Origin: Chromohalobacter beijerinckii | GTDB lineage: Bacteria > Pseudomonadota > Gammaproteobacteria > Pseudomonadales > Halomonadaceae | Reading direction: 5' to 3' | NCBI RefSeq assembly: GCF_023061185.1 | Contig: NZ_JAKGAK010000002.1 | Coordinates: forward strand, 1-64,000 | DNA: 64,000 nucleotides | Part shown: piece after piece, positions 45,819 to 55,150 of the stretch | Layout of the letters: each line of letters opens with the position of its first letter | How positions within the stretch are numbered: the stretch's first letter is position 1 | Position numbers and translations under genes: made by a program | The notes under the pieces: model-generated | Database searches by the model: none | The model's input: only the letters and a program-made list of their open reading frames with translations | Told to the model about the DNA's origin: nothing

Positions 45819-46604
45819 ATGAATAGCCGCAGTGCGGCGCGCCTTCAATGGCTACAGGACACCCTGCGCGCGGAAGGCATGTTGCCGATTGCCGAGGCCG
45901 CCCAGCGCTGTCAGGTATCGGAGATGACCATACGCCGCGACATCGCCGCCAGCCAGGACACCATCGTCTCGCTGGGCGGGCGCTTGCTGCTGGCCGAGCA
46001 TCCACAGGTTGCCACCGGATACGACTTCGCCACTCAGCAGGACAGTTTCGCCCAGGCCAAGCAGCGCATGTGCGACGAGGCGGCGCGTATGGTCGAGGCC
46101 GATGACACGATCTTCGTGGATTGTGGCACAACGCTGATCCCGTTGTTCGCCCAGCTAGACCCCAACATGCCGCTGACGGTGGTGACATACGCGCTCAACG
46201 TCGCCAATGCCATCGAGCAAATGGCATTACCTCACGTGCGTCTGGTATTGCTCGGCGGGCTCTACTATCCCGTGTCGCAATCCTTCGGGGGCGAGGAGCT
46301 GGTCACTGCGATTCGTCGCTTGGGTATCAACAAGGCGTTTATTTCCGCCGCTGGCGTGCACGTCGATAAGGGGGTGAGCTGCTTTCACTTCCACGAGGTG
46401 GTGCCCAAGCAGGTGGCCTTGGAAACCGCCGTGCAACGCATCCTCATCGCCGACGAGAGCAAGCTCGATCGGGTGCGCCCGGCGTTTTTCGCTGACCTCG
46501 AGACCTTCGATGTGATGCTGACCAGCGGTGCGGCGGGCGAGGCATTGCGTGACACCCTGGTGGCGCGGCCGGGGCACGCTTGGCCGACGCTCAAAGTGGT
46601 GTGA
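45819..46604 (+). CDS. deoR: DeoR-family repressor of the deo operon
   Basis: A 261-residue regulator. The N-terminal DeoR helix-turn-helix is RLQWLQDTLRAEGMLPIAEAAQRCQVSEMTIRRDIAA. The sugar-phosphate-binding C-domain has DTIFVDCGTTLIPLFAQL, GGLYYPVSQSFGGEE, INKAFISAAGVH and the family ending ILIADESKLDRVRPAFF. The start at 45819 has GAGGGAG 9 bases upstream; an in-frame ATG at 45762 lies inside the operator region. The divergent position, operator match and target operon make a true DeoR ortholog likely; its inducer would be deoxyribose-5-phosphate. Confidence 0.93.
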   Translation: MNSRSAARLQWLQDTLRAEGMLPIAEAAQRCQVSEMTIRRDIAASQDTIVSLGGRLLLAEHPQVATGYDFATQQDSFAQAKQRMCDEAARMVEADDTIFVDCGTTLIPLFAQLDPNMPLTVVTYALNVANAIEQMALPHVRLVLLGGLYYPVSQSFGGEELVTAIRRLGINKAFISAAGVHVDKGVSCFHFHEVVPKQVALETAVQRILIADESKLDRVRPAFFADLETFDVMLTSGAAGEALRDTLVARPGHAWPTLKVV

Positions 46605-46656
46605 GGGTGCGCGAATGTGTGCGGATCAATAGGCGCGGGGGCTGTTCGGGACAGGC

Positions 46657-47394
46657 ATGACGTTTTCTCTTTCTCTGGTGTTTCTCGGCGTGGTGTTTTT
46701 TGCCTCGGCGTTGTCCGGCGTTTTCGGTATGGCGGGCGGCTTGATCCTGATGGGCTTTCTGCTGGCGTGGATGCCGGCCACGACGGCCATCGCCGTGCAC
46801 GGTATCATTCAGATGGGCTCCAATGCCTCGCGTGCCTGGCTGTCGAGACGTTACATCGATTGGCACATCGTGGCGTGGATCGTGCTGGGCGTGGTGATCG
46901 CGGCGCTGTTGCTGGCCAGCGTGCGTTATACCCCCAGCGAGAATGTAGTGCTGCTTTTGATCGGGATCATGCCGATTCTGGTGTGGTTGCCGCGTCGCTG
47001 GTTCCGGTTCGATGTCTCGCGGCCTGTCGATGCCATCCTGTGCGGCCTGGTAGCCGGCGGTTTAACCATCGCCGCTGGAGTATCGGGGCCGACCATCGAT
47101 ATCGGCTTCGTGCGCACGCGGCTCGACCGGCGCACGGTGGTGGCCTCCAAGGCGGCGATTCAAGTCATCGCGCATACCATCAAGGTGGTGTTTTATTTTC
47201 AGGCGGTATTGGCACTGGAGCGGGGGCAGTGGGGCTGGATCGTGTTGGCGATTCCCTTGAGTTTCCTGGGGACGCGTTCGGGAAACGCCATCCTGAAGCA
47301 GCTCACCGATGCCAGCTTTCGTGGCTGGACGCGCTGGTTGGTTACCCTGGTAGGTGGTTACTACGCCGTGCGTGGCGTGATAGGGCTTATCTGA
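46657..47394 (+). CDS. TSUP (TauE/SafE) family permease
   Basis: A 245-residue membrane protein with about eight helices. The family repeats are visible: SALSGVFGMAGGLILMGFLLAWMP near the start with the GxxGxxGG turn, and CGLVAGGLTIAAGVSGPTIDIGFVR with its inverted copy near residue 130. TSUP proteins move sulfite, sulfoacetate, taurine-derived anions or other organosulfur and carboxylate anions. The substrate is not set by neighbours here. It is 52 bases after deoR on the same strand and may be co-transcribed, and it is convergent with the MHYT gene (8-base overlap of ends). Confidence 0.88.
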   Translation: MTFSLSLVFLGVVFFASALSGVFGMAGGLILMGFLLAWMPATTAIAVHGIIQMGSNASRAWLSRRYIDWHIVAWIVLGVVIAALLLASVRYTPSENVVLLLIGIMPILVWLPRRWFRFDVSRPVDAILCGLVAGGLTIAAGVSGPTIDIGFVRTRLDRRTVVASKAAIQVIAHTIKVVFYFQAVLALERGQWGWIVLAIPLSFLGTRSGNAILKQLTDASFRGWTRWLVTLVGGYYAVRGVIGLI

Positions 47395-49615
47395 GTGTCG
47401 TGTGCTGTACGGGAGGTGGCGTGACGAGCGCCTCGAAGGCCTCGGCCGGGGCGGGGCGTCCGTAATAATAGCCCTGATAATGATGACAGCCGAGCTGCGC
47501 GAGAAAATCGCGTTGGGGCAGGGTTTCCACGCCTTCGGCCACGGTTTTTAGTTGCAGGCTGTCGGCCAGGGCGATGATTGTCTTGACGATAGCGGCATCG
47601 TTGGCCTCGACCAGGACATCTTGCACGAAGGAAACATCGATCTTCAAAGCATTGAAAGGCAGACGCTTTAAATAGGCCAGCGACGAATAGCCAGTGCCGA
47701 AGTCATCCAGAGAAAAACTCACGCCGTGGTGCTTGAGCTGCATCATCTTCTCTATGACGCCCTCGACGTTGGCGAGTAGCAGGCTCTCGGTGAGTTCCAG
47801 GGTCAGGCGTTCGGGCGGCGCTTTATGATCGGTGAGCGTGGCCAGCACCTGGGCGACGAAGTCGTGCTTCTGAAACTGGTGCACGCTGACATTGACGGAC
47901 AGCTGCAAGTGGGCCAGGGCCGGATCGGTGGACCAGCGAGCCAGCCGCTCGCATGCCTTTGCCAGCACCCATTGTCCGATGGGCACGATCAAACCAGTTT
48001 CTTCGGCGAGGGGAATGAATGCGCCCGGGGAGATCATTCCACGTTCGGGATGCTGCCAGCGTATCAACGTTTCAGCCCCGATGATGGTGCCTTCGGCATT
48101 GACCTGAGGTTGGTAGTACAAGCGCATCTGCTCGTCATGGATAGCCTGGCGCAGTTCGGTTTCCATCCATACGCGATCATGCAGGGCGGCTTCCATCTCG
48201 GGATGGAAGACATGACATGCGTTGCCACCGTCCTGTTTGGCCCGCGAGAGTGCCAGACTGGCGCGTTTGACCAGCTCGTCCGTTGCCACGTCGTCGTCAC
48301 CGAACCACACCCCGCCCAGGCTATGCGTCGTAGTGTGTGAATGATCGTCGAGATCGTACACGCCGCCGATGACCTGTCGCACGGTGGTCATGTGGTGTTG
48401 CAGTTCGGCAAGGGCGGCGTCGGGATCGGATGGCAAGCCGCTCACCACCAGAGCGAATTCGTTGCCGCCCAAGCGTGCCAGGTCGTGTTCGTGACGAGCG
48501 AAACGCTTGAGACGGCGCGTCACATGGCGCAGCAGCATATCGCCGGCGGCATTGCCCCGGGAGTCGTTGAGCGCCTTGAAGTTGTCGACGTCGAGCATGA
48601 TCAGCGCACCGCTTTGTTCCCGCGTGTGGCTTGCGGCTTGCACGGCGTTGAGGCGCGCATAAAGGGTCTGGCGATTGGGCAGGCCGGTCAGCGTCGAGAA
48701 CGTACGGTTGCTGAGCACGATCCGGCCTTGCTCATCGAAGAGTAAGAAGGCGTCGTTGATGGCGGCTATCACCTCCATTAGTTGCTCCCGCGACATGACG
48801 GACTGGCGCTGATGGCGCTGCAGCCGCCGAGCGATGAACACCCAGAGACCGGCAATCATCAACAATAGGGTGACGATACCGCTGACGCTTACACCCAGCC
48901 AGGATGCAGGCGCCACCGCTTGTTGAGGAACAGGCGTCGCCGTGGGCAGATAATAGGTGGCCGACATGGCGGTATAGTGCATGCCGCTAATGGCCAACGA
49001 GATGCAGGCGGCGACCCCGAAAAGACGCCGGTCGAGGTGTGTCAGGCGTCGCTGGCGAACGCAGTAACGATGGACGAGCATCGCTACTACGCCGAGCGTC
49101 AACGCGACGCCGAGCGACATGAAGAAAAGGGTCGCGTCATAGCGCACTGTGACGGGCATGAGCATGGCCTCCATGCCCAAATAGTGCATGGTGCCGATAC
49201 CCGCCCCCAACATCAGTCCACCCAGTACCGAGTAGCGCAGCGTCGCGACAGGGCGGGCCATGATGCGTAACGCGTAGCCGCTGCCGAGAACGGCGGGAAG
49301 CAGTGATAAGAACGTCAGACCCACATCGTATTGCATGGGCAACGGCAGGCGCAGGGCCAGCATGCCGGTGAAATGCATACTCCACACGCCAAGCCCCATC
49401 ATGCAGGCGCCGGCGATCAACCAGACTCCGCGGCGTAGGCGGCTATCGGCTTCTTGCATACGCTCGCCGATCAGCAGGCCGAGCCCTGCGGCGAGCCACG
49501 CCACCAGACAGGACAACACGATCAATCCCGGCTCCCATTGGCCCTGGATGACGTTGTCGAAGGAGGCAGAAGCGGTGAGTTGGATCATGCGGTCAGCGCT
49601 TTCCAGGTCAGGCAT
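47387..49615 (-). CDS. MHYT-GGDEF-EAL membrane signalling protein
   Basis: A 742-residue inner-membrane protein. Seven N-terminal helices form an MHYT sensor with SMHFTGMLAL, TMHYLGMEAM and GMHYTAMSATY, the three metal/gas-binding repeats. A short PAS-like piece (NDAFLLFDEQGRIVLSNRTFS) runs straight into GGDEF at TLTGLPNRQTLY, as if most of the PAS domain were deleted. The GGDEF loop reads RLGGNEF, so cyclase activity is doubtful. EAL motifs look complete: AETLIRW, LELTESL, LDDFGTGYSSL, ALKIDVSFV and AEGVE. It is therefore probably a phosphodiesterase. ATG 49588 is an alternative start. Confidence 0.92.
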   Translation of the reverse strand: MPDLESADRMIQLTASASFDNVIQGQWEPGLIVLSCLVAWLAAGLGLLIGERMQEADSRLRRGVWLIAGACMMGLGVWSMHFTGMLALRLPLPMQYDVGLTFLSLLPAVLGSGYALRIMARPVATLRYSVLGGLMLGAGIGTMHYLGMEAMLMPVTVRYDATLFFMSLGVALTLGVVAMLVHRYCVRQRRLTHLDRRLFGVAACISLAISGMHYTAMSATYYLPTATPVPQQAVAPASWLGVSVSGIVTLLLMIAGLWVFIARRLQRHQRQSVMSREQLMEVIAAINDAFLLFDEQGRIVLSNRTFSTLTGLPNRQTLYARLNAVQAASHTREQSGALIMLDVDNFKALNDSRGNAAGDMLLRHVTRRLKRFARHEHDLARLGGNEFALVVSGLPSDPDAALAELQHHMTTVRQVIGGVYDLDDHSHTTTHSLGGVWFGDDDVATDELVKRASLALSRAKQDGGNACHVFHPEMEAALHDRVWMETELRQAIHDEQMRLYYQPQVNAEGTIIGAETLIRWQHPERGMISPGAFIPLAEETGLIVPIGQWVLAKACERLARWSTDPALAHLQLSVNVSVHQFQKHDFVAQVLATLTDHKAPPERLTLELTESLLLANVEGVIEKMMQLKHHGVSFSLDDFGTGYSSLAYLKRLPFNALKIDVSFVQDVLVEANDAAIVKTIIALADSLQLKTVAEGVETLPQRDFLAQLGCHHYQGYYYGRPAPAEAFEALVTPPPVQHTTLR

Positions 49616-49736
49616 CGTACGACCACGAGCGGTACCGTGCCGTGATGCATCGATGAATGGCGTGCAGTAGCAAGCAAGCGCCGTGCAGGCCCCCTCAGAA
49701 TAACGTTATCGGCTGTTGGCGTCGCCACTTGAGATA

Positions 49737-50666
49737 TCAAGATGCGGCGGGGGTGGCGCGTTGTCGGTCCTCAAGCGGACTGCGACCGAAATAGCGTTTG
49801 TAATCGCGGCTGAACTGCGACGCACTTTGATAACCCACCTGAGTGGCCGCCTGCGCGACCTGGTGCCCCTGCTGGGTGAGCAGAGCGCGCGCCTTGAGCA
49901 GGCGCAGGCGCTTGAGGTACTGCATCGGCGCGAGTTGTGTGGTGCGTTTGAAGTGATGATGGAAATGCGAGGCGCTCATGTTGACGCGTTGCGCGAGGGC
50001 GTCAACGTTCAGGGTCCGGGTGTAGTGACGGTGCAGGAATGTTAGCGCCTCGGCGATGCGCGAATATTGGCCATGATAGGCAACCAGTTGACGCAATGAG
50101 GCGCCCTGCGGCCCACGCAGCGCGGTGAACAGGACTTCACGAATGCGCCCATCGCCAAGCGCGGCGGCTCGATCGGGATCGTCGAGGCAATCGATGAGCC
50201 GTGACACGTTTTCTTCCATGTCGGCGTCCATGGATACGGCGGCCATGGGAGCGGGCATGCGCGTGGACATCGTCGATGGCAGGCGCGCCACCAAGTCGCT
50301 GAGCATGGCCATATCGAGGCTCACCGATAAGCCCAGCAAAGGCTTGGTATCGGAAGCGTGCGTCTCGCACTCGAACGGCAGTGGCATGGCCTGGATCAGA
50401 TAGTGGCCGGCGCCGTAGTGAATGATGCGTTCGCCGAGATACCCGGTCTTGTTGCCCTGGACGATGATCACCAGGCTCGGCTCGTACATGAGAGGCGTGC
50501 GCGGGTGGCCACAATGCGAGGCGATCAGTTGTACGCCGGGCAGTGTGGTGGACGTGAAGCCATCCCGAGTAGTCAGCGGCGCCAAGCGCGCAGCCAGCCG
50601 AGTCTCCGGGGGAGACGCGGGGTCCGCCTCGACAGTGGTCAAATGAGAGGGCAGTGGCTGGGTCAT
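49737..50666 (-). CDS. AraC-family regulator with AraC_N domain (YqhC-like)
   Basis: A 309-residue regulator. The N-terminal cupin-like domain has HPRTPLMYEPSLVIIVQGNKTGYLGERI and YLIQAMPLPFECET, typical of the YqhC group. The two C-terminal helix-turn-helix motifs are LAQRVNMSASHFHHHFKRTTQLAPMQYLKRLRL and VAQAATQVGYQSASQFSRDYKRYFGRSP. YqhC senses aldehydes and activates yqhD in E. coli. Here it is divergent from a zinc alcohol dehydrogenase, matching that logic. Confidence 0.92.
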   Translation of the reverse strand: MTQPLPSHLTTVEADPASPPETRLAARLAPLTTRDGFTSTTLPGVQLIASHCGHPRTPLMYEPSLVIIVQGNKTGYLGERIIHYGAGHYLIQAMPLPFECETHASDTKPLLGLSVSLDMAMLSDLVARLPSTMSTRMPAPMAAVSMDADMEENVSRLIDCLDDPDRAAALGDGRIREVLFTALRGPQGASLRQLVAYHGQYSRIAEALTFLHRHYTRTLNVDALAQRVNMSASHFHHHFKRTTQLAPMQYLKRLRLLKARALLTQQGHQVAQAATQVGYQSASQFSRDYKRYFGRSPLEDRQRATPAAS

Positions 50667-50895
50667 GAGGTGGCTCCTCGGCTATGGCGAACACGCATAA
50701 GGATAACATCGTGCATGAAAAATGCCGTCTATACGGCGATTCAGAGGGTAATGTAAGAGCTCTGGGCAAATATCACACAGAATTGGGCATGGAGGAAATC
50801 GCCGGCGGCGCCCACACTATTGGCGTTCGCGACCCAGGCTGGGTAACTCTCCTAGCCGGTACGCGGTTGCACTCACCCTTCATAGGATATTCGCT

Positions 50896-51951
50896 ATGCC
50901 ACAAGCTACGGGCTATGCAATGCACTCTGCGGAGTCGGCACTCGAGCCGTTTTCCTTCGAGCGCCGCACGCCGCGCCCCGACGATGTCGCCATCGAGATT
51001 CTCTACTGTGGCGTTTGCCACAGCGATCTGCACTTCGCGCGCGACGACTGGGGGATGGCGCAGTATCCGATCGTGCCGGGCCACGAGATCGTCGGCCGGG
51101 TCACGTCCGTCGGCAGCGATGTCACCAAATTCCAGGAAGGTGACGTGGTCGGCGTGGGTTGCATGGTCGATTCTTGCCGTCATTGCCAGGCGTGCGGCGA
51201 TGGTTTGGAGCAGTACTGTGCCGAAGGTTTCACCATGACCTACGGCAGCCCCGACCGCCATGACGGCAGCCTTACTCAGGGCGGCTATTCCGACCGGGTC
51301 ACTGTCAGCGAGCGTTTCGTGCTGCGCATGCCGGAAGGTATCGACCTTAAATCCGCCGCGCCGCTACTGTGCGCCGGTATCACCACCTATTCGCCGCTCA
51401 AGCATTATGGCGTCAAGCCGGGCCATAAGGTTGGCGTCATCGGCATGGGCGGCCTTGGCCACATGGGCGTCAAGCTGGCCCAGGCGCTGGGCGCCGAGGT
51501 CACACTTTTCACGCGCTCCGAGAGCAAGGTCGCCGAGGCCAAGTCCAACGGCGCCGATCACGTGGTGGTCTCCACCGACGAGGAGCAGATGGCGGCGGTC
51601 ACCGAGACCTTCGACTTCATGCTCGATACCGTGCCTAATGAGCACGACCTGAATCCGTACCTGCAAGCCTTGAAGTACGACGGTACGCACATTCTGGTCG
51701 GGCAGATGCAACCATTGGAGCCCGGAGTGGCGGGCGCCAACCTGATCTTCCGGCGCCGTGTGCTGGCCGGTTCACTGATCGGTGGGATTCCCGAGACTCA
51801 GGAACTGCTGGATTTCTGTGCCGAGAAAGGCATCACCTGCGATGTCGAGATGATCGATATCCAGAACATCAATGAAGCCTGGGACCGCATGCAGAAAGGC
51901 GACGTGCGTTATCGCTTCGTCATCGATATGGCATCGATGCAGAACGGCTGA
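50896..51951 (+). CDS. zinc-dependent NAD(P) alcohol dehydrogenase (YahK/cinnamyl-alcohol type)
   Basis: A 351-residue MDR enzyme. Catalytic zinc ligands lie in YCGVCHSDLHFAR (Cys), VPGHEIVGRV (His, Glu) and, later, the Cys in LLCAGITTYSPLKHYG. The structural zinc site is CRHCQACGDGLEQYC with four Cys. The cofactor site VGVIGMGGLGHMGVKLAQALGAEVT follows, with Ser-Glu-Ser after the second strand pointing to NADP. YahK-type enzymes reduce aldehydes to alcohols. The ATG at 50896 is preceded by AGGATATTCGCT. It is divergent from the AraC gene, and a strong terminator follows. Confidence 0.93.
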   Translation: MPQATGYAMHSAESALEPFSFERRTPRPDDVAIEILYCGVCHSDLHFARDDWGMAQYPIVPGHEIVGRVTSVGSDVTKFQEGDVVGVGCMVDSCRHCQACGDGLEQYCAEGFTMTYGSPDRHDGSLTQGGYSDRVTVSERFVLRMPEGIDLKSAAPLLCAGITTYSPLKHYGVKPGHKVGVIGMGGLGHMGVKLAQALGAEVTLFTRSESKVAEAKSNGADHVVVSTDEEQMAAVTETFDFMLDTVPNEHDLNPYLQALKYDGTHILVGQMQPLEPGVAGANLIFRRRVLAGSLIGGIPETQELLDFCAEKGITCDVEMIDIQNINEAWDRMQKGDVRYRFVIDMASMQNG

Positions 51952-51985
51952 GCAAGTCGCGACGGCTTACCCAGTGATCGTGTCA

Positions 51986-52013
51986 GGCGCGGGCTATGTC
52001 CCGCGCCTTTTTT
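51986..52013 (+). terminator. rho-independent terminator after the alcohol dehydrogenase gene
   Basis: GGCGCGGG (51986-51993) pairs perfectly with CCCGCGCC (52000-52007) around a 6-base loop and is followed by TTTTTT. It lies just before the end of the convergent tesB gene. Confidence 0.92.
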
Positions 52014-52023
52014 ATGGATGCGC

Positions 52024-52830
52024 TCAGTCCCGCTGACGCGTCAGCCCTTCCTGGGCCACCGATGCGACCAGCCGTCCGGTTCGGTCATAGACGCTGCCGC
52101 GTGCAAATCCGCGTGCCCCACCGGCCCACGGGCTCTCCATGTCATACAGCAGCCAGTCGTTGATGGTCACCTCATCGTGGAACCACAGGGCGTGATCGAG
52201 ACTCGCGATCTGCAGCCGTGGGTCGCCGAAAAAAGTGTCGTGCGAGACGAGGCTGGTGGTCAGCAGATTGAAATCTGAGCTATAGGCAAGAAGATAGCGA
52301 TGCAGGGAGCCGTCCTCGGGCAGTTCGCCCGCGAGGCGGAACCACAGGCGCTTGCGCGGCATGTCGGTGATGGTATCCGGGAAATGCAGAAACTCGATGG
52401 GATGGCCGTCGAAGCGCTGTACCTCGGCGCCGGCTTCGATCAGCGCCTGGGGTGACTCGAGGTCGGGCATCTCGCGCTGATGGCCAAAGCCCGGTTCCTC
52501 GCCCTGGAACGAGGCGCTGCAGAAGAAAATGGTCTTGCCGTTCTGGATAGCGCTGATACGCCGGGTGGTGAAACTCCCACCGTCGCGTACGCGATCGACC
52601 TGATACACTACCGGGCGCTTGGCGTCGCCAGGGCGTAGGAAGTAGCCGTGCAACGAGTGGGCGCGGCGCGTCGCATCGACCGTACGGGTGGCGGCGGAAA
52701 GCGCTTGGCCGAGCACCTGACCGCCGAACAATTGAGGAAGGCCGAGATCCTGGCTACGACCGCGAAACAGGTTTTCCTCCAGGGTTTCAAGGCCCAATAG
52801 GTCGACGAGGGTGGCGAGTGGTTGCGTCAT
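52024..52830 (-). CDS. tesB: acyl-CoA thioesterase II
   Basis: A 268-residue double hot-dog thioesterase. Blocks are ENLFRGRSQDLGLPQLFGGQVLGQALSAA, the HSLHGYFLRPGD motif, GGSFTTRRISAIQNGKTIFFCSASFQ, and the C-terminal catalytic Asp in ASLDHALWFHDEVTINDWLLYDMESPWAGGARGF. It hydrolyses medium- and long-chain acyl-CoA in the cytoplasm. The start at 52830 (MTQPLATL) has AGGA upstream; 52860 is possible. It is divergent from tadA. Confidence 0.95.
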   Translation of the reverse strand: MTQPLATLVDLLGLETLEENLFRGRSQDLGLPQLFGGQVLGQALSAATRTVDATRRAHSLHGYFLRPGDAKRPVVYQVDRVRDGGSFTTRRISAIQNGKTIFFCSASFQGEEPGFGHQREMPDLESPQALIEAGAEVQRFDGHPIEFLHFPDTITDMPRKRLWFRLAGELPEDGSLHRYLLAYSSDFNLLTTSLVSHDTFFGDPRLQIASLDHALWFHDEVTINDWLLYDMESPWAGGARGFARGSVYDRTGRLVASVAQEGLTRQRD

Positions 52831-52902
52831 GCCGGCATCCTTATGATGGCTCGTTTTCATACGACTGTTCCAATTCTACCAGCATACCGGAGTGCCCCTG
52901 TG

Positions 52903-53358
52903 ATGCGCAGCGATACCTTCTACATGCACCGTGCTTTGGATCAAGCGCGGATGGGATTGGAGGCAGGCGAGGTGCCGGTGGGCGCAGTGGTGGTCGAGCC
53001 CAGTGGCGAGATCGTGGGGGCGAGTTTCAATGCTCCGGTGTCGTGTCATGACCCGAGTGGGCATGCCGAGGTGCGCGCCTTGCGCGATGCCGCTACGCAT
53101 CTGGGCAATTACCGGCTGGATAGCTGCACGCTCTTCGTTACCTTGGAGCCTTGCATGATGTGCGCTGGGGCGATCATCCATGCGCGCGTGGCCAGGGTCG
53201 TGTACGGTGCCGCCGAACCCAAGAGCGGCATGGTCGAGTCACGGGCCAACTTGTTTGCCCAGCCTTGGTTCAATCATCGTGTCCAAGTGGAAGGCGGGCT
53301 GTTGGCCACGCGTGCGACGCGACTCTTGCAGGCCTTTTTCGCCGCCCGGCGCGACTGA
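52903..53358 (+). CDS. tadA: tRNA-specific adenosine deaminase TadA
   Basis: A 151-residue zinc deaminase that makes inosine at the wobble base of tRNA-Arg(ACG). The zinc and catalytic site is GHAEVRALRDAA (His, Glu) and LEPCMMCAGAIIHARV (two Cys). EVPVGAVVVEPSGEIVG and GAAEPKSGMVES are also typical. The start at 52903 was chosen on alignment with E. coli TadA, with GGAG 10 bases upstream; in-frame upstream ATGs overlap tesB. Its 3' end is followed by the second long palindrome. Confidence 0.93.
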   Translation: MRSDTFYMHRALDQARMGLEAGEVPVGAVVVEPSGEIVGASFNAPVSCHDPSGHAEVRALRDAATHLGNYRLDSCTLFVTLEPCMMCAGAIIHARVARVVYGAAEPKSGMVESRANLFAQPWFNHRVQVEGGLLATRATRLLQAFFAARRD

Positions 53359-53359
53359 A

Positions 53360-53505
53360 CTAGGCACTGGCCGAAAAGTGCCTGCGCTCGACCATGCTGC
53401 GTTAAAAATTGGCTCAAAGTACTCATTTAGCATTGTAAACTCCGTCTTTTCGCCGATTTTTGCCTTGCCTGATCATCGCTCGTCGACTTTTCAGACAAGT
53501 CCTAG
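53360..53505. repeat. long imperfect palindrome, copy 2
   Basis: A 146-bp near-palindrome similar in sequence to 7648-7791. Outer arms CTAGG (53360-53364) and CCTAG (53501-53505) enclose CGAAAAGTG/GACTTTTCA-type arms, AAAAATTGGC (53404-53413) and GCCGATTTTT (53452-53461). It lies between convergent tadA and mltF and its right end includes the mltF stop codon. The wobble-tolerant difference in the inner arm (TTGGC against GCCGA) suggests the fold, not just the sequence, is kept. Confidence 0.8.
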
Positions 53506-54959
53506 AGCACTGGGGGAACGGTGTCGAAAGGCGTTCCCTGTAGCATCGAATCGTCGCGTTCGCCGAGCTGGTGAAACTGGCGCCGGCTGCGATCCACGTA
53601 GTTGAGGATTTCGTAATAGCGACGAATGTTGCGCACGTAAATCACTGGCTCGCCGCCACGTGCGTAGCCGTGATGGACCTTGCTGTACCACTGGCGCTTC
53701 TGTAGCAGGGGTAATGCCTTGCGTACGTCTGCCCAGTTGTAAGGGTCGCCGCCCTGCATTTCGGCGATCTTTTGAGCATCGTAAAGGTGTCCCAAGCCCA
53801 CATTGTAGGCGGCAAGCGCCATCCAGGTACGGTCCGGCTCGGTGATCTCTTCCTGCAGGCGCTCCTTCACATGGCCGAGGTAGATGGCGCCGCCTTCGAT
53901 GCTCTGCTCGGGGTCGAGTCGGTTGCTCACCCCGACCTCGGCGGCGGTGGCGTTGGTCAGCATCATCAGGCCGCGCACGCCGGTCGGTGAGGTCGCGCGC
54001 GGCTTCCAGTGCGATTCCTGGTAGCCCAGTGCCGCCAACAGTTTCCAGTCGAAGCCGGAATCGCGCGCCGCTTGCTTGAAAGCGTCTTCATAGCGGGGCA
54101 GGCGGTTCTGGGCATGACGGATGAAAAGGCTCGCACCCACGTATTCTAGGTAGTTGTCGTGACCGAAGTAGCGTGCGGCCAAATCCGCCAAGTCACCGTG
54201 CTCTCTAAGACGCGCGATAAACTGGTTGGCGGCACGCAGAAGTGCCACGCCACTGTTCTTGGGTAGAGCCCACACGAGGCTTTGCGGCTCGCCCAGAGGA
54301 AAGCCGCTCTCGACGTCGGGAAAGAACAACCGATTGAGCTTGAATTGGTGGGCATAGACGACGGCGGCATCGAGTTCGCCATTCTCGACCATTTCGATGA
54401 GGTCGGTGACTTCCAGTTCGTCGGTTTCTCGCCACGTCAACTCGGGGAGGGATGCCTGCAGGTCACGTAACGCGTGGCCAGTGCCCGAGCCGCGCAGCGC
54501 GGCAATATCTAGTCCCAGGAGGTCTTCCGGTGCCTTGGGAGGGATGATGCCATGGTGATAGATGACCATGGGCTGCATCGACATGATCGGGCGGGTGTAA
54601 TTCACGCCAGGTTCGGCGGGATCGAGTGCCAGGGTGGCGGCACCGACGTCGGCACGGCCATCGCGCACGGCACTGAGCACCTCGCCGATACTGCCCTGAC
54701 TATCGATCGACAGACTGACGTCCAACGCCTCGGCGAATTGCCGTGCCAACTCGTATTCGAACCCCGTCGGGCCGTGGCGCCCCTCGTAGTAGGTCGACGG
54801 CGTATTGCGGGTGAATACCTGGATAAAATCACGCGAGAAAACCTCCGACAACGCGGCGTCCCGAACTGGGAGCGTACGGCCGTCAGGAATCAGCAGCGCC
54901 AGTAGGGCGACGAGTGCGGTCGCAGCTGGACGCATATAGCGTAAGAGAGCATCAAGCAT
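53502..54959 (-). CDS. mltF: membrane-bound lytic murein transglycosylase F
   Basis: A 485-residue periplasmic, outer-membrane-associated enzyme. An N-terminal signal ([18 protein letters not shown]) is followed by a solute-binding-like domain (residues about 40-270) with [27 protein letters not shown] and [14 protein letters not shown]. The lytic transglycosylase domain has the catalytic Glu in [29 protein letters not shown] and [16 protein letters not shown]. It cleaves peptidoglycan glycan strands to 1,6-anhydro products. No lipobox Cys is seen, as in E. coli MltF, which is anchored by its amphipathic N-terminus. It is divergent from purL, the usual neighbour in proteobacteria. Confidence 0.94.
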   Translation of the reverse strand: MLDALLRYMRPAATALVALLALLIPDGRTLPVRDAALSEVFSRDFIQVFTRNTPSTYYEGRHGPTGFEYELARQFAEALDVSLSIDSQGSIGEVLSAVRDGRADVGAATLALDPAEPGVNYTRPIMSMQPMVIYHHGIIPPKAPEDLLGLDIAALRGSGTGHALRDLQASLPELTWRETDELEVTDLIEMVENGELDAAVVYAHQFKLNRLFFPDVESGFPLGEPQSLVWALPKNSGVALLRAANQFIARLREHGDLADLAARYFGHDNYLEYVGASLFIRHAQNRLPRYEDAFKQAARDSGFDWKLLAALGYQESHWKPRATSPTGVRGLMMLTNATAAEVGVSNRLDPEQSIEGGAIYLGHVKERLQEEITEPDRTWMALAAYNVGLGHLYDAQKIAEMQGGDPYNWADVRKALPLLQKRQWYSKVHHGYARGGEPVIYVRNIRRYYEILNYVDRSRRQFHQLGERDDSMLQGTPFDTVPPVL

Positions 54960-55150
54960 GCCAGTTCTAGTCAGCGATGAGAGGGGCCACCTTAGCGGGC
55001 GTTGTGCCTTGTGTCACCTGGCGGCGATTCCACGCAATGGATGGGGGCGTGAAGGCGTCTTCGCCCGTGAGCGGCTTTTCCATTATCATGGGGGCTCATT
55101 GGCCGCCGCCCGCGGCATCGTCTACTTGCTGTCCCAGAGGCCCATTCGAC

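Noticed and set aside
46617-47465. 282-codon plus-strand frame overlapping the TSUP permease
   Set aside because: Arg/His/Gly-rich shadow; the overlapping TSUP frame has clear helices and family motifs.
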